Notes: generated from the letters alone by a model not told the origin. A stretch of 21,945 nucleotides of DNA from an uncultured Collinsella sp. (GCA_900552755.1 USAY01000020.1:1-21945); one strand, 5' to 3'. Shown: positions 1 through 8,071, counted from the stretch's first letter. Translations and numbers: made by a program.

Positions 1-388
1 AGGGAACGGACGGCAGGGGAATATCGCCCATGGCGATGGTCTCGTCCACGGCAGGTGCGGAGCCCAGGCCGGGAAGCTCGCGGGTGAGCGAGTTGTCGGC
101 AGGCAAGCTACCAAGCAGGACGGTCTCTTCTCCCGAGTCGGATTCCGGCTGGTCGTCGCCCTTGCTATCGTCCTCTTCGGCTTCGGCTTCGGCTTCGGCC
201 TCGTCGGGAGCGTCTTTGGCGTCGCTGTCTTCGTCCTCGGCGCCTTCGTGTGCCTCGTCTTGCGCGTCGACGGCCGAATCGCTCAACGAGAGCTCGTCTA
301 GTGCAATCCGGTCAAGGCTCTCCAGAGCCTCGGCACATGCTTCTGCATCCTGGGCCGCATCCTCGCGGCCACGCGTATCATCGCTCAT
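1..388 (-). CDS. Acidic N-terminal part of an unrecognised protein, cut by the window edge
   Basis: Reading the minus strand from an ATG at 388 gives 129 open codons up to the left edge with no stop. The product begins MSDDTRGREDAAQDAEACAE and is dominated by Asp, Glu, Ala and Ser, including a run of alternating Glu-Ala around residues 70-80, so this part is probably disordered. Towards the edge it becomes less charged (LPGLGSAPAVDETIAMGD). A GGGGGA ribosome site lies about 5 bases before the start (393-398), which supports this start. The serine-rich reading on the opposite strand is its complement. I do not recognise the family; the functional domain would lie beyond the edge. No partner can be assigned. 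Confidence 0.6.
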   Translation of the reverse strand, partial: MSDDTRGREDAAQDAEACAEALESLDRIALDELSLSDSAVDAQDEAHEGAEDEDSDAKDAPDEAEAEAEAEEDDSKGDDQPESDSGEETVLLGSLPADNSLTRELPGLGSAPAVDETIAMGDIPLPSVP

Positions 389-509
389 ATATCCCCCAAT
401 GCAATATCGGCTCAACACTGTACCCAAAAATGGAGCCATATAAAGCGCATGCGAAATATAAGATCCGATTTAACCTGGGCGCACCGTTCGGCCGCATCCT
501 CGCGGCAGC

Positions 510-550
510 AAAAAGCCCCCGGAACGCGAACGAATCACATTCCGGGGGCT
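510..550 (-). terminator. Intrinsic terminator after the membrane protein gene
   Basis: A perfect 11-bp stem (AGCCCCCGGAA at 514-524, TTCCGGGGGCT at 540-550) with a 15-base loop is followed, on the minus strand, by a run of T (511-514 read as TTTT). It lies about 70 bases past the stop of the minus-strand gene at 621, so it probably ends the TetR/membrane-protein transcript before the next minus-strand gene. Confidence 0.85.
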
Positions 551-620
551 CTGCAATGCGTTGAGTTGCGTGGAGCCGGCTATGCTGCTTCGTGCTCAAG
601 CGATGTTTGCGTCAGGTGCG

Positions 621-1628
621 TTACTCGGCGTGCGCGTAATCAACCTTGGCGCGGCGAGCGGTAGCCTTCTCCCAATCGCTGGTGCCCTCAAAGACATCCT
701 GCTTGTAGGGATTGCGGCCGAGCTTCTTGGCACGGTAGGCGATGTAGATGATCGCGGCGACGTTGGCGACCAGTGCGGCGATTGAGACCGCGGTAGCGGC
801 GCCGGGGTCGAGCGTGGAGTGGGTCACAAAGATGGACTCCTCCTGGAAGTACGGGAACACCTGGGCAAACATGCACCAAATGGCCAGCGTAAAGGCGCGG
901 TTCTGGATCCAGCCACCCTTGTTCCAGATAAAGGCGGCGACGGTGGGCGCCAGCAGCAGCGCAAAGCCGCAGAACCAGGAGTGGGTGGGCAGGCAGTTGT
1001 AGGTGTAGCAGAAGTTCCAGATATCGTAGGCGATGATGTAGACCCAGGTCATGTCGGGCCACAGCATGTCGGTCTGATCCTCGGAGGCGTAGACGCTCCA
1101 CCAACCGGTCATGCAGAAGATGTTAATGATACCCGCGATGCCGTTGAACACGTTGTTCCAGCCGGCCAGCTGCGTAGCACCTTCGGAGGTGACCCAGGTG
1201 GACTGGCCCAGGACAAAGAAGTGATAGGCGCTCTCGAAGTCGGACACGACGGCGATCATGATGTTGATGGCGACGATCACAAACGGCCACGCGCGGAACC
1301 AATGCGCCTTGCCAATCTTGCCCCACTGGTACTTAATGGCGATGAAGCCCCAGCAACCGGCCAGCGCCGCGTATACCTTGGCGTAGTGGAACCAGCTGTT
1401 CTGATACACGTGGGTGGGGTTGGTGAGCGCCCAGTCGGCGCCCTGCGAAACGCCGATGGCGATGGCGACGCAGTAGATGGTCATGGCCAGCGGAGCCACG
1501 CCAAAGATGATTGCCGCGCCCAGCTTGGTGCGGCGGCCGACCTCGTTGAGCACGATCAGGCCAATAAAGACCATGGCCCAGCCGGCCCAGTGGATAAGGG
1601 TATCGCTACCCCAAACATCGAACAGCAT
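621..1628 (-). CDS. Multi-pass membrane protein, DUF5692-like
   Basis: The protein has 335 residues with about nine hydrophobic segments, among them residues 14-30, 36-59 and 82-100 and a last one near 285-305. It is unusually rich in Trp and aromatic residues, and ends in a charged cytoplasmic-type tail (RAKKLGRNPYKQDVFEG). From memory this resembles the DUF5692 family annotated in Coriobacteriia and Clostridia; no biochemical role is established. The start is supported by AAGGAG about 8 bases upstream. It lies 63 bases downstream of the TetR gene on the same strand, so the two are probably co-transcribed, and it is followed by a strong terminator. The TetR protein may therefore control it; transport or sensing of the regulator's ligand is possible but only an inference. 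Confidence 0.8.
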   Translation of the reverse strand: MLFDVWGSDTLIHWAGWAMVFIGLIVLNEVGRRTKLGAAIIFGVAPLAMTIYCVAIAIGVSQGADWALTNPTHVYQNSWFHYAKVYAALAGCWGFIAIKYQWGKIGKAHWFRAWPFVIVAINIMIAVVSDFESAYHFFVLGQSTWVTSEGATQLAGWNNVFNGIAGIINIFCMTGWWSVYASEDQTDMLWPDMTWVYIIAYDIWNFCYTYNCLPTHSWFCGFALLLAPTVAAFIWNKGGWIQNRAFTLAIWCMFAQVFPYFQEESIFVTHSTLDPGAATAVSIAALVANVAAIIYIAYRAKKLGRNPYKQDVFEGTSDWEKATARRAKVDYAHAE

Positions 1629-1691
1629 GCTGCTCTCCTTTCACACGCCCGCGGCCCCTCTTCTGATCGCGGGCAGTTTGGCCAAATGTCG

Positions 1692-2354
1692 TCAGTTCTG
1701 GGGCTTGCGCTCCGGATACTTGGCGGTATAGCCCTCGATGTGGAGCGTCGAGGCGATGATTTCCTTGACCGTCTCGTCGGGCACGTCGGGGTGCGTGCGG
1801 ATATACATCAACAACCCCATGATGAGGGTGTAGAACGTCTCGTAGACATGGTCGATGCGTAGCTCATGATGGGCGACAAAATCCACCACGGTGGTGTCGC
1901 AGATATACTGCGCCACGCGCTGAACCACGTTGTGCAAAAAGCCGCCGTAGAGCGCGCCGCTGCTTGATATGAGCGTACTCGGCAGTTCGTGGCCGCTGGC
2001 GACCAGGCGCTTAAAGAGCGGGGCGACGGTGTCGAGCGCGCCCTCGATATCACCGACGGTGCGGTTGGCATTCCACTGCTCGAGCTCGGAGATAAAACCG
2101 TCGATTGCCTCGTCCATGATGGCGGTGACGGCGGCGTCCATGTCGGCGAAGTAGTGGTAGAACAATGAACGCGTGCAGCCGGCTCGCTTGGTCACGGCCG
2201 ATACCGATAGGTGGGACACGCCCAGCTCGGAGCTTACGGTGCGCACGGCATCGAGGATCTCGCGACGGCGTTCGTCGCCCGTCAGGCGCTTTGCCGCGCT
2301 ATCGGATGCGGGGACGGCATCGACCACAGAGGTACCTGCTGTGTTGTTGCCCAT
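1692..2354 (-). CDS. TetR/AcrR-family transcriptional regulator
   Basis: The protein has 220 residues. The N-terminal part has the TetR DNA-binding fold, with the helix-turn-helix around residues 49-73 (LSVSAVTKRAGCTRSLFYHY) containing the LFYHYF pattern typical of the family. The rest is a helical ligand/dimerisation domain that I cannot assign to a ligand. A low-complexity stretch of about 20 residues precedes the HTH. A GAAAGGCGG ribosome site lies upstream of the ATG. The gene is divergent from the large oxidoreductase and is followed on the same strand by the membrane protein. Two identical palindromes in the divergent intergenic region are the likely binding sites, so it probably represses itself and the oxidoreductase gene. 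Confidence 0.92.
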   Translation of the reverse strand: MGNNTAGTSVVDAVPASDSAAKRLTGDERRREILDAVRTVSSELGVSHLSVSAVTKRAGCTRSLFYHYFADMDAAVTAIMDEAIDGFISELEQWNANRTVGDIEGALDTVAPLFKRLVASGHELPSTLISSSGALYGGFLHNVVQRVAQYICDTTVVDFVAHHELRIDHVYETFYTLIMGLLMYIRTHPDVPDETVKEIIASTLHIEGYTAKYPERKPQN

Positions 2355-2412
2355 GTTTTGCCGCCTTTCATCCTCTTTTGCCTGACCGTTCGCCTAACAG
2401 TCTTGAATATTG

Positions 2413-2450
2413 TTGACGGTTCGTCAATACTATTTTTGACACAATGTCAA
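2413..2450. promoter_or_regulatory. Tandem palindromic operator between the TetR gene and the oxidoreductase gene
   Basis: Two identical inverted repeats TTGAC-N5-GTCAA lie at 2413-2427 and 2436-2450, 23 bases apart start to start, about two helical turns. The right copy also contains a -35-like TTGACA. A possible minus-strand -10 (TAGTAT, 2428-2433 on the complement) lies between the copies. The 15-bp palindrome size and divergent placement suit a TetR-family operator bound by two dimers; the binding itself is inferred. Confidence 0.65.
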
Positions 2451-2542
2451 CAATGGCGGGTGAACGGCATGGGGAAATGCCCGGCCTGCAAAAAAGAGGG
2501 GTGCCGCGGTCCCGCCGGGCTGTGGCAAGAGAAGGGGCAACC

Positions 2543-5320
2543 ATGATTCTCAACGGACCGGGGATTAGCTACACCGAGCCCGACATCGGTTCGGAGTTCG
2601 TGGCGCCGCTGCCGGAGCATCCGCGCGAGGCCATCGTCAAGCTGTGCGAGCACTGCACCAACCGTCTGCTGCATCGCGATGAGCTGCTGGGCTACGAGTA
2701 CTGGTCGTTTGCCGAGGCCGCGACTGACGAGCAGGCCGAAGTGCTCTGCAAGATGAAGATGCGCCGTCCCTATACGCTGCCCGAGATGGTCAAGCTCACC
2801 GGCATGCCCGAAGCCGATATCGAGAAGATGCTCGACGACATGAGCTACACGGGTCTGCTCGAGTACAACTGGGAAAACCCCGAGCGCGCCAAGCAGTGGG
2901 TGCTGCCCATGCTGGTGCCGGGTTCCGCCGAGTTCCTCAACATGCGCGTGAGCCAGCTCGAGGAGCACCCGGTCTATGCCAAGTTCTTTGAGCAGGCGTC
3001 CAAGGGACCGCTGTCCAAGGCCACGCCGATGGTGCCGCCCGGAGGCGCCGGCATCGGCATGCACGTCATTCCGGTCGAGAAGGCCATCGACGCCGCGAGC
3101 ACCTCGGTGCCGATCGAGCATATCGAGCACTGGCTCGACAAATACGAGGGTAAGTATGCCGCCAGCACCTGCAGCTGCCGCGCGAGCCGTCGCGTGATGG
3201 GTGAGGGCTGCGCCGATGACCCGGCCGATTGGTGCATCGCCGTGGGCGATATGGCCGATTACGTGGTTGAGACCGACCGCGGCCATTACGTGACCCGCGA
3301 CGAGGTCTACGACATCCTGCGCCAGGCCGAGGACAACGGCTTTGTGCACCAGATCACCAACATCGACGGCGAGAACAAGATCTTCGCCATCTGCAACTGC
3401 AACGTCAACGTGTGCTACGCCCTGCGCACCTCGCAGCTGTTCAACACGCCCAACCTGTCGCGCTCGGCCTATGTCGCCAAGGTCGAGAAGGACAAGTGCG
3501 TTGCCTGCGGTCGCTGCGTTGAGGTGTGCCCGGCCGGCGCCGCCAAGCTCGGCCAGAAGCTCTGCAGCAAAAAGGCCGGCGGACAGGTGCCCGAGTATCC
3601 GCGCCAGGAGCTGCCCGACGCCACCAAATGGGATCACACCAAGTGGTCGCCCAACTACCGCAACGACAACCGTATCGAGACGCATGAGTCCGGCACCGCT
3701 CCCTGCAAGACGGCCTGCCCCGCGCACGTTGCCGTTCAGGGCTATTTGAAGCTCGCGGCTCAGGGTCGCTATGACGAGGCCCTAGCACTCATTAAGCGCG
3801 AGAACCCGCTGCCCGCTATCTGCGGCCGTGTGTGCAACCGCCGCTGTGAGGATGCCTGCACCCGCGGCCGTGTGGATGCCGCCGTGGCTATCGACGAGGT
3901 CAAGAAGTTCATCGCCCAGCGCGATCTGGATGCCGCGACCCGCTACGTCCCGCCCGTGGTTACGCCGACGCGCGCTGGCGGCTTTGATCAGAAGATCGCC
4001 ATCATCGGTGCCGGTCCGGCCGGCCTGTCCTGCGCCTTCTATCTGGCCGAGAAGGGCTACAAGCCCGTCGTGTTCGAGAAGAACGAGCGCCCGGGTGGCA
4101 TGCTCACCTATGGCATTCCCAGCTTTAAGCTGCAGAAGGATGTTATCGAGGCCGAGGTCGAGATCATTCGCCTGATGGGTGCCGAGTTCCGCTATGGCGT
4201 AGAGGTCGGTCGCGACGTGACGCTCGACGAGCTGCGCGAGCAGGGCTTTAAGGCCTTCTACGTTGCTATTGGCTGCCAGGGCGGCCGCCTTGCCGGTATT
4301 CCGGGCGAGGATGCCGTGGACGTGACCGTGGCCGTCGACTTTTTGCGCGAGGTCAACAGTGGCAAGATCGACGCGTTGCCCGGCCGCACCATTGTGGTGG
4401 GCGGCGGCAACGTGGCCATCGACGTGGCCCGCAACGCCTGCCGTCTGGGCTCCGAGCACGTCGAGATGTTCTGCCTGGAGAGCGAGGCCCAGATGCCCGC
4501 CAGCGAGGAAGAGCGTCGCGAGGCCATCGAGGACGGCGCGCACATCAGCTGTGGTTGGGGTCCCAAGGAGGTTCACCTGGACGAGTCCGGCCGTGTGTGC
4601 GGTATCACCTTCAAGCGCTGCACGCGCGTCTTTGACGACGAGGGCCGGTTTGCGCCCGAGTACGACGAGAACGATCTGCGTCGTGTCGATGCCGACCGTG
4701 TCGTCATGTCGATTGGCCAGTCCATTGTGTGGGGCGACCTGTTGGCTGGCTCCAAGGTGGAGCTTGGCCGCGGCCAGGGTGCTCTTGCCGATCCCCAGAC
4801 CTATCAGACTGCCGAGCCCGACATCTTTGTGGGCGGCGACGTCTATACCGGTCCGAGCTTTGCCATCGACGCCATCGCCGCCGGTCACGAGGCCGCCGTG
4901 TCCATCCATCGCTTTGTGCAGCCGGGCTCCACGCTCACCATCGGCCGCAACCAGCGCCGCTATACCGCGCTCGACCGCGACGATGTCGTGATCGAGAGCT
5001 ACGACAACGCGAGCCGCGAGGCTGCCCACGTGGACCGCGAGCGCGAGAAGGCCGCGCCGTTTAGCGAGTACGTCGAGACCTTTACCGAAGAGCAGGTGCG
5101 CGCCGAGACCGCCCGTTGCCTGGGTTGCGGTGCCTCGATCGTCGACCCCAACAAGTGCATCGGCTGCGGCCTGTGCACCACCAAGTGCGCGTTCGACGCC
5201 ATCCATCTGGATCGCGACCGCCCCGAGTGCTCCACGATGGTCAAATACGAGCAAAAGCTCCCAAGCCTCGGCAAGTACGCGCTCAAGCGTGCGATTAAGA
5301 TTAAATTCGGGAAGAAGTAA
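2543..5320 (+). CDS. Fused iron-sulfur / GltD-like FAD oxidoreductase
   Basis: I chose the ATG at 2543 (925 residues) because GAGAAGGGG precedes it; an in-frame ATG at 2444 lies inside the operator. Order of parts: a winged-helix-like segment near residues 90-125, a Cys-rich region at about 210-310 (CSCRASRR, DWCIAVGD, ICNCNVNVC), and a 4Fe-4S cluster motif near 319 (CVACGRCVEVCP). Next come a GltD/DPD-type N-terminal cluster domain near 387-460 (CKTACPAHV, CGRVCNRRCEDAC), an FAD site near 487 (IIGAGPAGLSC), an NAD(P) site near 618 (VVGGGNVAID), and C-terminal cysteines at about 858-885 (CLGCG, CIGCGLCTTKC). The GltD-like half is known to move electrons from NAD(P)H through FAD to clusters; electron bifurcation or ferredoxin:NAD(P) transfer is plausible. 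The true substrate is unknown. It is probably under TetR control. Confidence 0.85.
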   Translation: MILNGPGISYTEPDIGSEFVAPLPEHPREAIVKLCEHCTNRLLHRDELLGYEYWSFAEAATDEQAEVLCKMKMRRPYTLPEMVKLTGMPEADIEKMLDDMSYTGLLEYNWENPERAKQWVLPMLVPGSAEFLNMRVSQLEEHPVYAKFFEQASKGPLSKATPMVPPGGAGIGMHVIPVEKAIDAASTSVPIEHIEHWLDKYEGKYAASTCSCRASRRVMGEGCADDPADWCIAVGDMADYVVETDRGHYVTRDEVYDILRQAEDNGFVHQITNIDGENKIFAICNCNVNVCYALRTSQLFNTPNLSRSAYVAKVEKDKCVACGRCVEVCPAGAAKLGQKLCSKKAGGQVPEYPRQELPDATKWDHTKWSPNYRNDNRIETHESGTAPCKTACPAHVAVQGYLKLAAQGRYDEALALIKRENPLPAICGRVCNRRCEDACTRGRVDAAVAIDEVKKFIAQRDLDAATRYVPPVVTPTRAGGFDQKIAIIGAGPAGLSCAFYLAEKGYKPVVFEKNERPGGMLTYGIPSFKLQKDVIEAEVEIIRLMGAEFRYGVEVGRDVTLDELREQGFKAFYVAIGCQGGRLAGIPGEDAVDVTVAVDFLREVNSGKIDALPGRTIVVGGGNVAIDVARNACRLGSEHVEMFCLESEAQMPASEEERREAIEDGAHISCGWGPKEVHLDESGRVCGITFKRCTRVFDDEGRFAPEYDENDLRRVDADRVVMSIGQSIVWGDLLAGSKVELGRGQGALADPQTYQTAEPDIFVGGDVYTGPSFAIDAIAAGHEAAVSIHRFVQPGSTLTIGRNQRRYTALDRDDVVIESYDNASREAAHVDREREKAAPFSEYVETFTEEQVRAETARCLGCGASIVDPNKCIGCGLCTTKCAFDAIHLDRDRPECSTMVKYEQKLPSLGKYALKRAIKIKFGKK

Positions 5321-5333
5321 AAGAACCTAACAA

Positions 5334-5367
5334 GTAAGTGAGCGGCGCGGGGGCGTCGCTCACTTAC
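5334..5367 (+). terminator. Hairpin between the oxidoreductase gene and hypA
   Basis: A perfect 11-bp stem (GTAAGTGAGCG at 5334-5344, CGCTCACTTAC at 5357-5367) encloses a G-rich 12-base loop, starting 14 bases after the oxidoreductase stop. Only GTTT follows, so termination may be partial and hypA could be reached by readthrough. Confidence 0.55.
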
Positions 5368-5410
5368 GTTTGGCTGACATCGCATCAACCGTTGTGGAAA
5401 GGTTTCTACC

Positions 5411-5839
5411 TTGCATGAATTAGGGATTGTGTATCACATCATTCGCGATGTTGAGAACGTGGCGCGCGCCAATGGCGTGCGTCGCGTTTCGAGCGTGACG
5501 CTGCTGCTGGGCGAGGTCTCGGGCGTTGTTCCCGATCTGCTACTCGACGCTTGGCGCTGGGCGGCAGATAAAAAGTCCATCACCGAGGGTGCGGAGCTTA
5601 TTGTGGAGCCTGTCGAGGCCGTGACGCATTGCGAGGCGTGCGGCTGCGACTACGCGACGGTCGAGCACGGCAAGACCTGCCCCCATTGCGGCAGCGGCGA
5701 GACATACCTGCTGCAGGGCCAGGAGGTCATGATCAAGCAGATCGAGACCCCCGACGAGGACCCGGCAGGCGCTGCCCCCGATGGCCCTTCTGAAGCCCCC
5801 GATGCCGTCGACGCCGCCAACCCCCTCCGCATCGTCTAG
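5411..5839 (+). CDS. hypA: HypA-type hydrogenase nickel metallochaperone
   Basis: The protein has 142 residues and starts MHELGI, the HypA signature in which Met1 and His2 help bind nickel. The start codon is TTG, fixed by this conserved N-terminus and by GGAAAGG about 8 bases upstream. The zinc-binding pairs are C74-x2-C77 and C90-x2-C93. HypA proteins deliver nickel to [NiFe]-hydrogenase precursors with HypB. Usual length is about 113-118 residues; here an extra acidic, Pro/Ala-rich tail follows residue 115. No hydrogenase or other hyp gene is in the window, so the client enzyme is elsewhere or the gene has been redeployed. It follows the iron-sulfur oxidoreductase on the same strand, but a hairpin separates them. 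Confidence 0.9.
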   Translation: MHELGIVYHIIRDVENVARANGVRRVSSVTLLLGEVSGVVPDLLLDAWRWAADKKSITEGAELIVEPVEAVTHCEACGCDYATVEHGKTCPHCGSGETYLLQGQEVMIKQIETPDEDPAGAAPDGPSEAPDAVDAANPLRIV

Positions 5840-5850
5840 GATCCCCTATA

Positions 5851-5917
5851 AGTTGCGGTGAAATAGTTCCTAAATCCAGCCTTCTGGCTTTTAAACAAGA
5901 ACTATTCCACCGCAACT
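5851..5917. repeat. Long inverted repeat after hypA
   Basis: Two 19-base arms (5851-5869 starting AGTTGCGGTG, and 5899-5917 ending CCACCGCAACT) pair with a single mismatch. The 29-base loop carries an inner AGCC/GGCT stem. It begins 12 bases after the hypA stop, so it could end that transcript, but no strong T run follows. The right arm and the following GAGTGG recur near the tRNA gene (9759-9782), which suggests a dispersed genomic repeat rather than a plain terminator. Confidence 0.7.
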
Positions 5918-6244
5918 ATTTTGAGTGGTTTCGTAGACCATAAGTCACGAAAAAAGTCAAGCCATGTCTGTTTAAACAAAATGGCGGCAGTACAAGCGCA
6001 TTCGCGCTTGCCTAAAATCGATATTAATGAACAGCCTGCTTGTATCTGTAAAAGGCATGGCTTGATGAGCGACGCCTTGTCGTGTAATGAGTCAAAAAGC
6101 AGTAACGTAATCAACTTGTAACAAACTTAGACGTTTAAACAAATAATCCAACCTTTTGCGGATTCAGCTATAATTCCACAAACCAAACAGGTATACTTCC
6201 TTAATGTCGTGTAGGAAATACGTAGACAAAAAGGAGGTTATGTG
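5918..6244 (+). promoter_or_regulatory. Leader and promoter region of the mannose PTS operon
   Basis: This stretch has no convincing gene and is AT-rich compared with its neighbours. It holds two copies of GTTTAAACAAA (5970-5980, 6133-6143), with a shorter TTTAAACAA at 5890-5898 inside the preceding repeat loop. It also holds a 7-bp hairpin CAAGCGC/GCGCTTG (5993-6010) and a distant 10-bp inverted pair TCAAGCCATG / CATGGCTTGA (5957-5966, 6056-6065). A perfect TATAAT at 6169-6174 is the best -10 candidate; no good -35 precedes it, so an activator may be needed. AGGAGG at 6232-6237 serves the first PTS gene. Confidence 0.5.
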
Positions 6245-7234
6245 ATGGTAAGTATTGTTCTTGCTAGCCACGGGGACTTGGCTGCTGGAATCAAGCAGAC
6301 GGGCTCGATGGTCTTTGGCGATCAGCCGTCTGTAGCCGTGGTCTCGCTCGAGCCGAGCATGGGCCCCGACGACTTCCGTGCCAAGGTCGAGGAAGCAATC
6401 GCTTCCTTCGAGGACCAGGAGCAGGTGCTCTTCCTCGTTGATCTGTGGGGCGGCACGCCGTTCAACCAAATCAGCGGGCTCATCGAGGGCCACGATTCCT
6501 GGGCTATCGTCACCGGTGTCAACCTGCCTATGCTCATCGAGGCATATTCGCAGCGCTTTGACGCAAAGAACACTGCACATGCGATCGCAAAACATCTCGT
6601 GACTGAGGCTAAGGCTGGCGTGCGCGTCAAGCCCGAGTCTCTGGAGCCCGAGGAGAAGAAGCCGGCTGCGGCCGCTGCTGCTCCTGCAGGCGCCATCCCT
6701 CCGGGAACGGTCATCGGCGACGGGCACATCAAGATTGCCCACGTCCGCATCGACACCCGTCTGCTCCATGGCCAGGTGGCCACCACGTGGACCAAGCAGA
6801 TCAACCCCAACCGCATCATCGTGGTTTCCGACGGCGTTGCTCACGACGAGCTCCGCAAGACGATGATCGAGCAAGCTGCCCCTCCGGGAGTCCATGCCAA
6901 CGTCGTGCCCATCAAGAAGATGGCCGAGGTCGTCAAGGACACGCGCTTTGGTGACACCAAGGCGATGCTGCTCTTCGAGAACCCGCAGGATCTGCTCAAG
7001 GCCATCGAGGCCGGCGTCGACATCAAGGAAGTCAACATCGGTTCCATGGCCCACTCCAAGGGCAAGGTCGTCGTCACCAACGCCGTCGCTATGGGCGATG
7101 ACGACGTCAAGACTCTCGAGGCTCTTAAGGCCAAGGGCGTCAAGTTCGAGGTCCGCAAGGTTCCTTCGGATTCCTCCGAGGATCTCGACGCCATGTTGAA
7201 GAAAGCTAAGGCCGAACTGGCCGCTCAAGCATAG
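6245..7234 (+). CDS. manX: PTS mannose/fructose/sorbose-family EIIAB fusion
   Basis: I prefer the ATG at 6245 (329 residues) over the GTG at 6242, because AGGAGG then sits 7 bases away. Residues 1-120 form the EIIA domain, with phosphorylatable His9 (LASHGDLAAG). An Ala/Pro/Lys linker near residues 137-155 follows. The EIIB domain then has phospho-His175 in IDTRLLHGQV. In this family phosphate passes from HPr to EIIA to EIIB to the sugar as it enters through EIIC/EIID. It is the first gene of a three-gene operon with 16-18 base gaps. The exact sugar cannot be read from sequence; mannose or glucose is most likely given the DUF956 gene downstream. Confidence 0.95.
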   Translation: MVSIVLASHGDLAAGIKQTGSMVFGDQPSVAVVSLEPSMGPDDFRAKVEEAIASFEDQEQVLFLVDLWGGTPFNQISGLIEGHDSWAIVTGVNLPMLIEAYSQRFDAKNTAHAIAKHLVTEAKAGVRVKPESLEPEEKKPAAAAAAPAGAIPPGTVIGDGHIKIAHVRIDTRLLHGQVATTWTKQINPNRIIVVSDGVAHDELRKTMIEQAAPPGVHANVVPIKKMAEVVKDTRFGDTKAMLLFENPQDLLKAIEAGVDIKEVNIGSMAHSKGKVVVTNAVAMGDDDVKTLEALKAKGVKFEVRKVPSDSSEDLDAMLKKAKAELAAQA

Positions 7235-7252
7235 TAAAGGAGGGTCCGATAC

Positions 7253-8071
7253 ATGTCTGCAATCACTATTCTGCTTGTTGCGATTGTCGCGTTGCTTGCC
7301 GGTATGGAAGGCATTCTGGATGAGTTCCAGTTCCATCAGCCGCTCGTGGCATGCACGCTTATCGGTCTCGTAACCGGTCACCTTCAGGAGGGCATCCTCC
7401 TGGGCGGTTCGCTCCAGATGATGGCCCTTGGCTGGGCTAACGTTGGCGCCGCCGTCGCGCCTGACGCCGCTCTGGCCTCGGTCGCTTCTTCGATCATCAT
7501 GGTGCTCGCCCTCAACGGTGGCGCCACCGATTCGGCAAAGGCCGTTACCGCCGCCATCGCCGTCGCCGTCCCGCTGTCGGTCGCTGGTCTGTTCCTGACC
7601 ATGATCTGCCGTACCCTGGCTACCGCTATCGCTCACGCCATGGACGGTTGCGCCGAGAAGGGCGACTTCTCCGGCATCGAGCGCTGGCAGTACGCTGCCA
7701 TCCTCATGCAGGGCCTTCGTATCGCCATCCCGGCAGTACTTCTGTGCATCATCCCGGCCGAGGCTGTTACCAACGCGCTTAACGCTATGCCCGACTGGCT
7801 GTCCGGCGGCATGGCTGTCGGCGGCGGCATGGTCGCTTCCGTCGGTTACGCCATGGTCATCAACATGATGGCCACCAAGGAGACCTGGCCGTTCTTCATC
7901 CTCGGCTTTGTCCTTGCTGCCATCCCTCAGCTCACGCTGATCGCCCTTGGCCTCATCGGCATCTCCCTTGCCCTCATCTACCTTGGCCTTAAGGATCTGG
8001 CCAAGCAGGGTGGCGGCATGGGCGGCGGCTCCGGTGACCCGCTCGGCGACATTCTGAACGATTACGAGTAG
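7253..8071 (+). CDS. manY: PTS mannose-family EIIC membrane subunit
   Basis: The protein has 272 residues and is hydrophobic, with several membrane segments. Its N-terminal pattern (LLAGMEGILDEFQFHQPLVA) and the QEGILLGGSLQMMALGWANV stretch are typical of mannose-family EIIC, which with EIID forms the sugar channel. A short Gly-rich tail (GGGMGGGSG) precedes an acidic end. The ATG is preceded by AAAGGAGGG. It lies 18 bases after EIIAB and 16 before EIID, so all three are one transcript. Confidence 0.95.
   Translation: MSAITILLVAIVALLAGMEGILDEFQFHQPLVACTLIGLVTGHLQEGILLGGSLQMMALGWANVGAAVAPDAALASVASSIIMVLALNGGATDSAKAVTAAIAVAVPLSVAGLFLTMICRTLATAIAHAMDGCAEKGDFSGIERWQYAAILMQGLRIAIPAVLLCIIPAEAVTNALNAMPDWLSGGMAVGGGMVASVGYAMVINMMATKETWPFFILGFVLAAIPQLTLIALGLIGISLALIYLGLKDLAKQGGGMGGGSGDPLGDILNDYE

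Noticed and set aside
30..443. Serine-rich open frame on the plus strand
   Set aside because: It is the complement of the acidic minus-strand coding frame at 1-388, which has a good ribosome site; poly-Ser is the expected shadow of Glu/Asp-Ala codons.
819..1862. Long plus-strand frame opposite the membrane protein
   Set aside because: It crosses the membrane-protein and TetR boundaries and has a Gly/His/Asp-rich composition typical of an antisense shadow, with no domain.
2444..2542. N-terminal extension of the oxidoreductase from the ATG at 2444
   Set aside because: That start lies inside the operator palindrome and has no ribosome site, whereas the ATG at 2543 has a good one.
2447..5254. 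Two long minus-strand frames opposite the oxidoreductase
   Set aside because: GC-rich codon use creates open antisense frames; the plus strand carries clear Cys clusters and Rossmann motifs.
5902..6121. Small frames on both strands after hypA
   Set aside because: No ribosome site or recognisable motif; they overlap the inverted repeat and the PTS leader.
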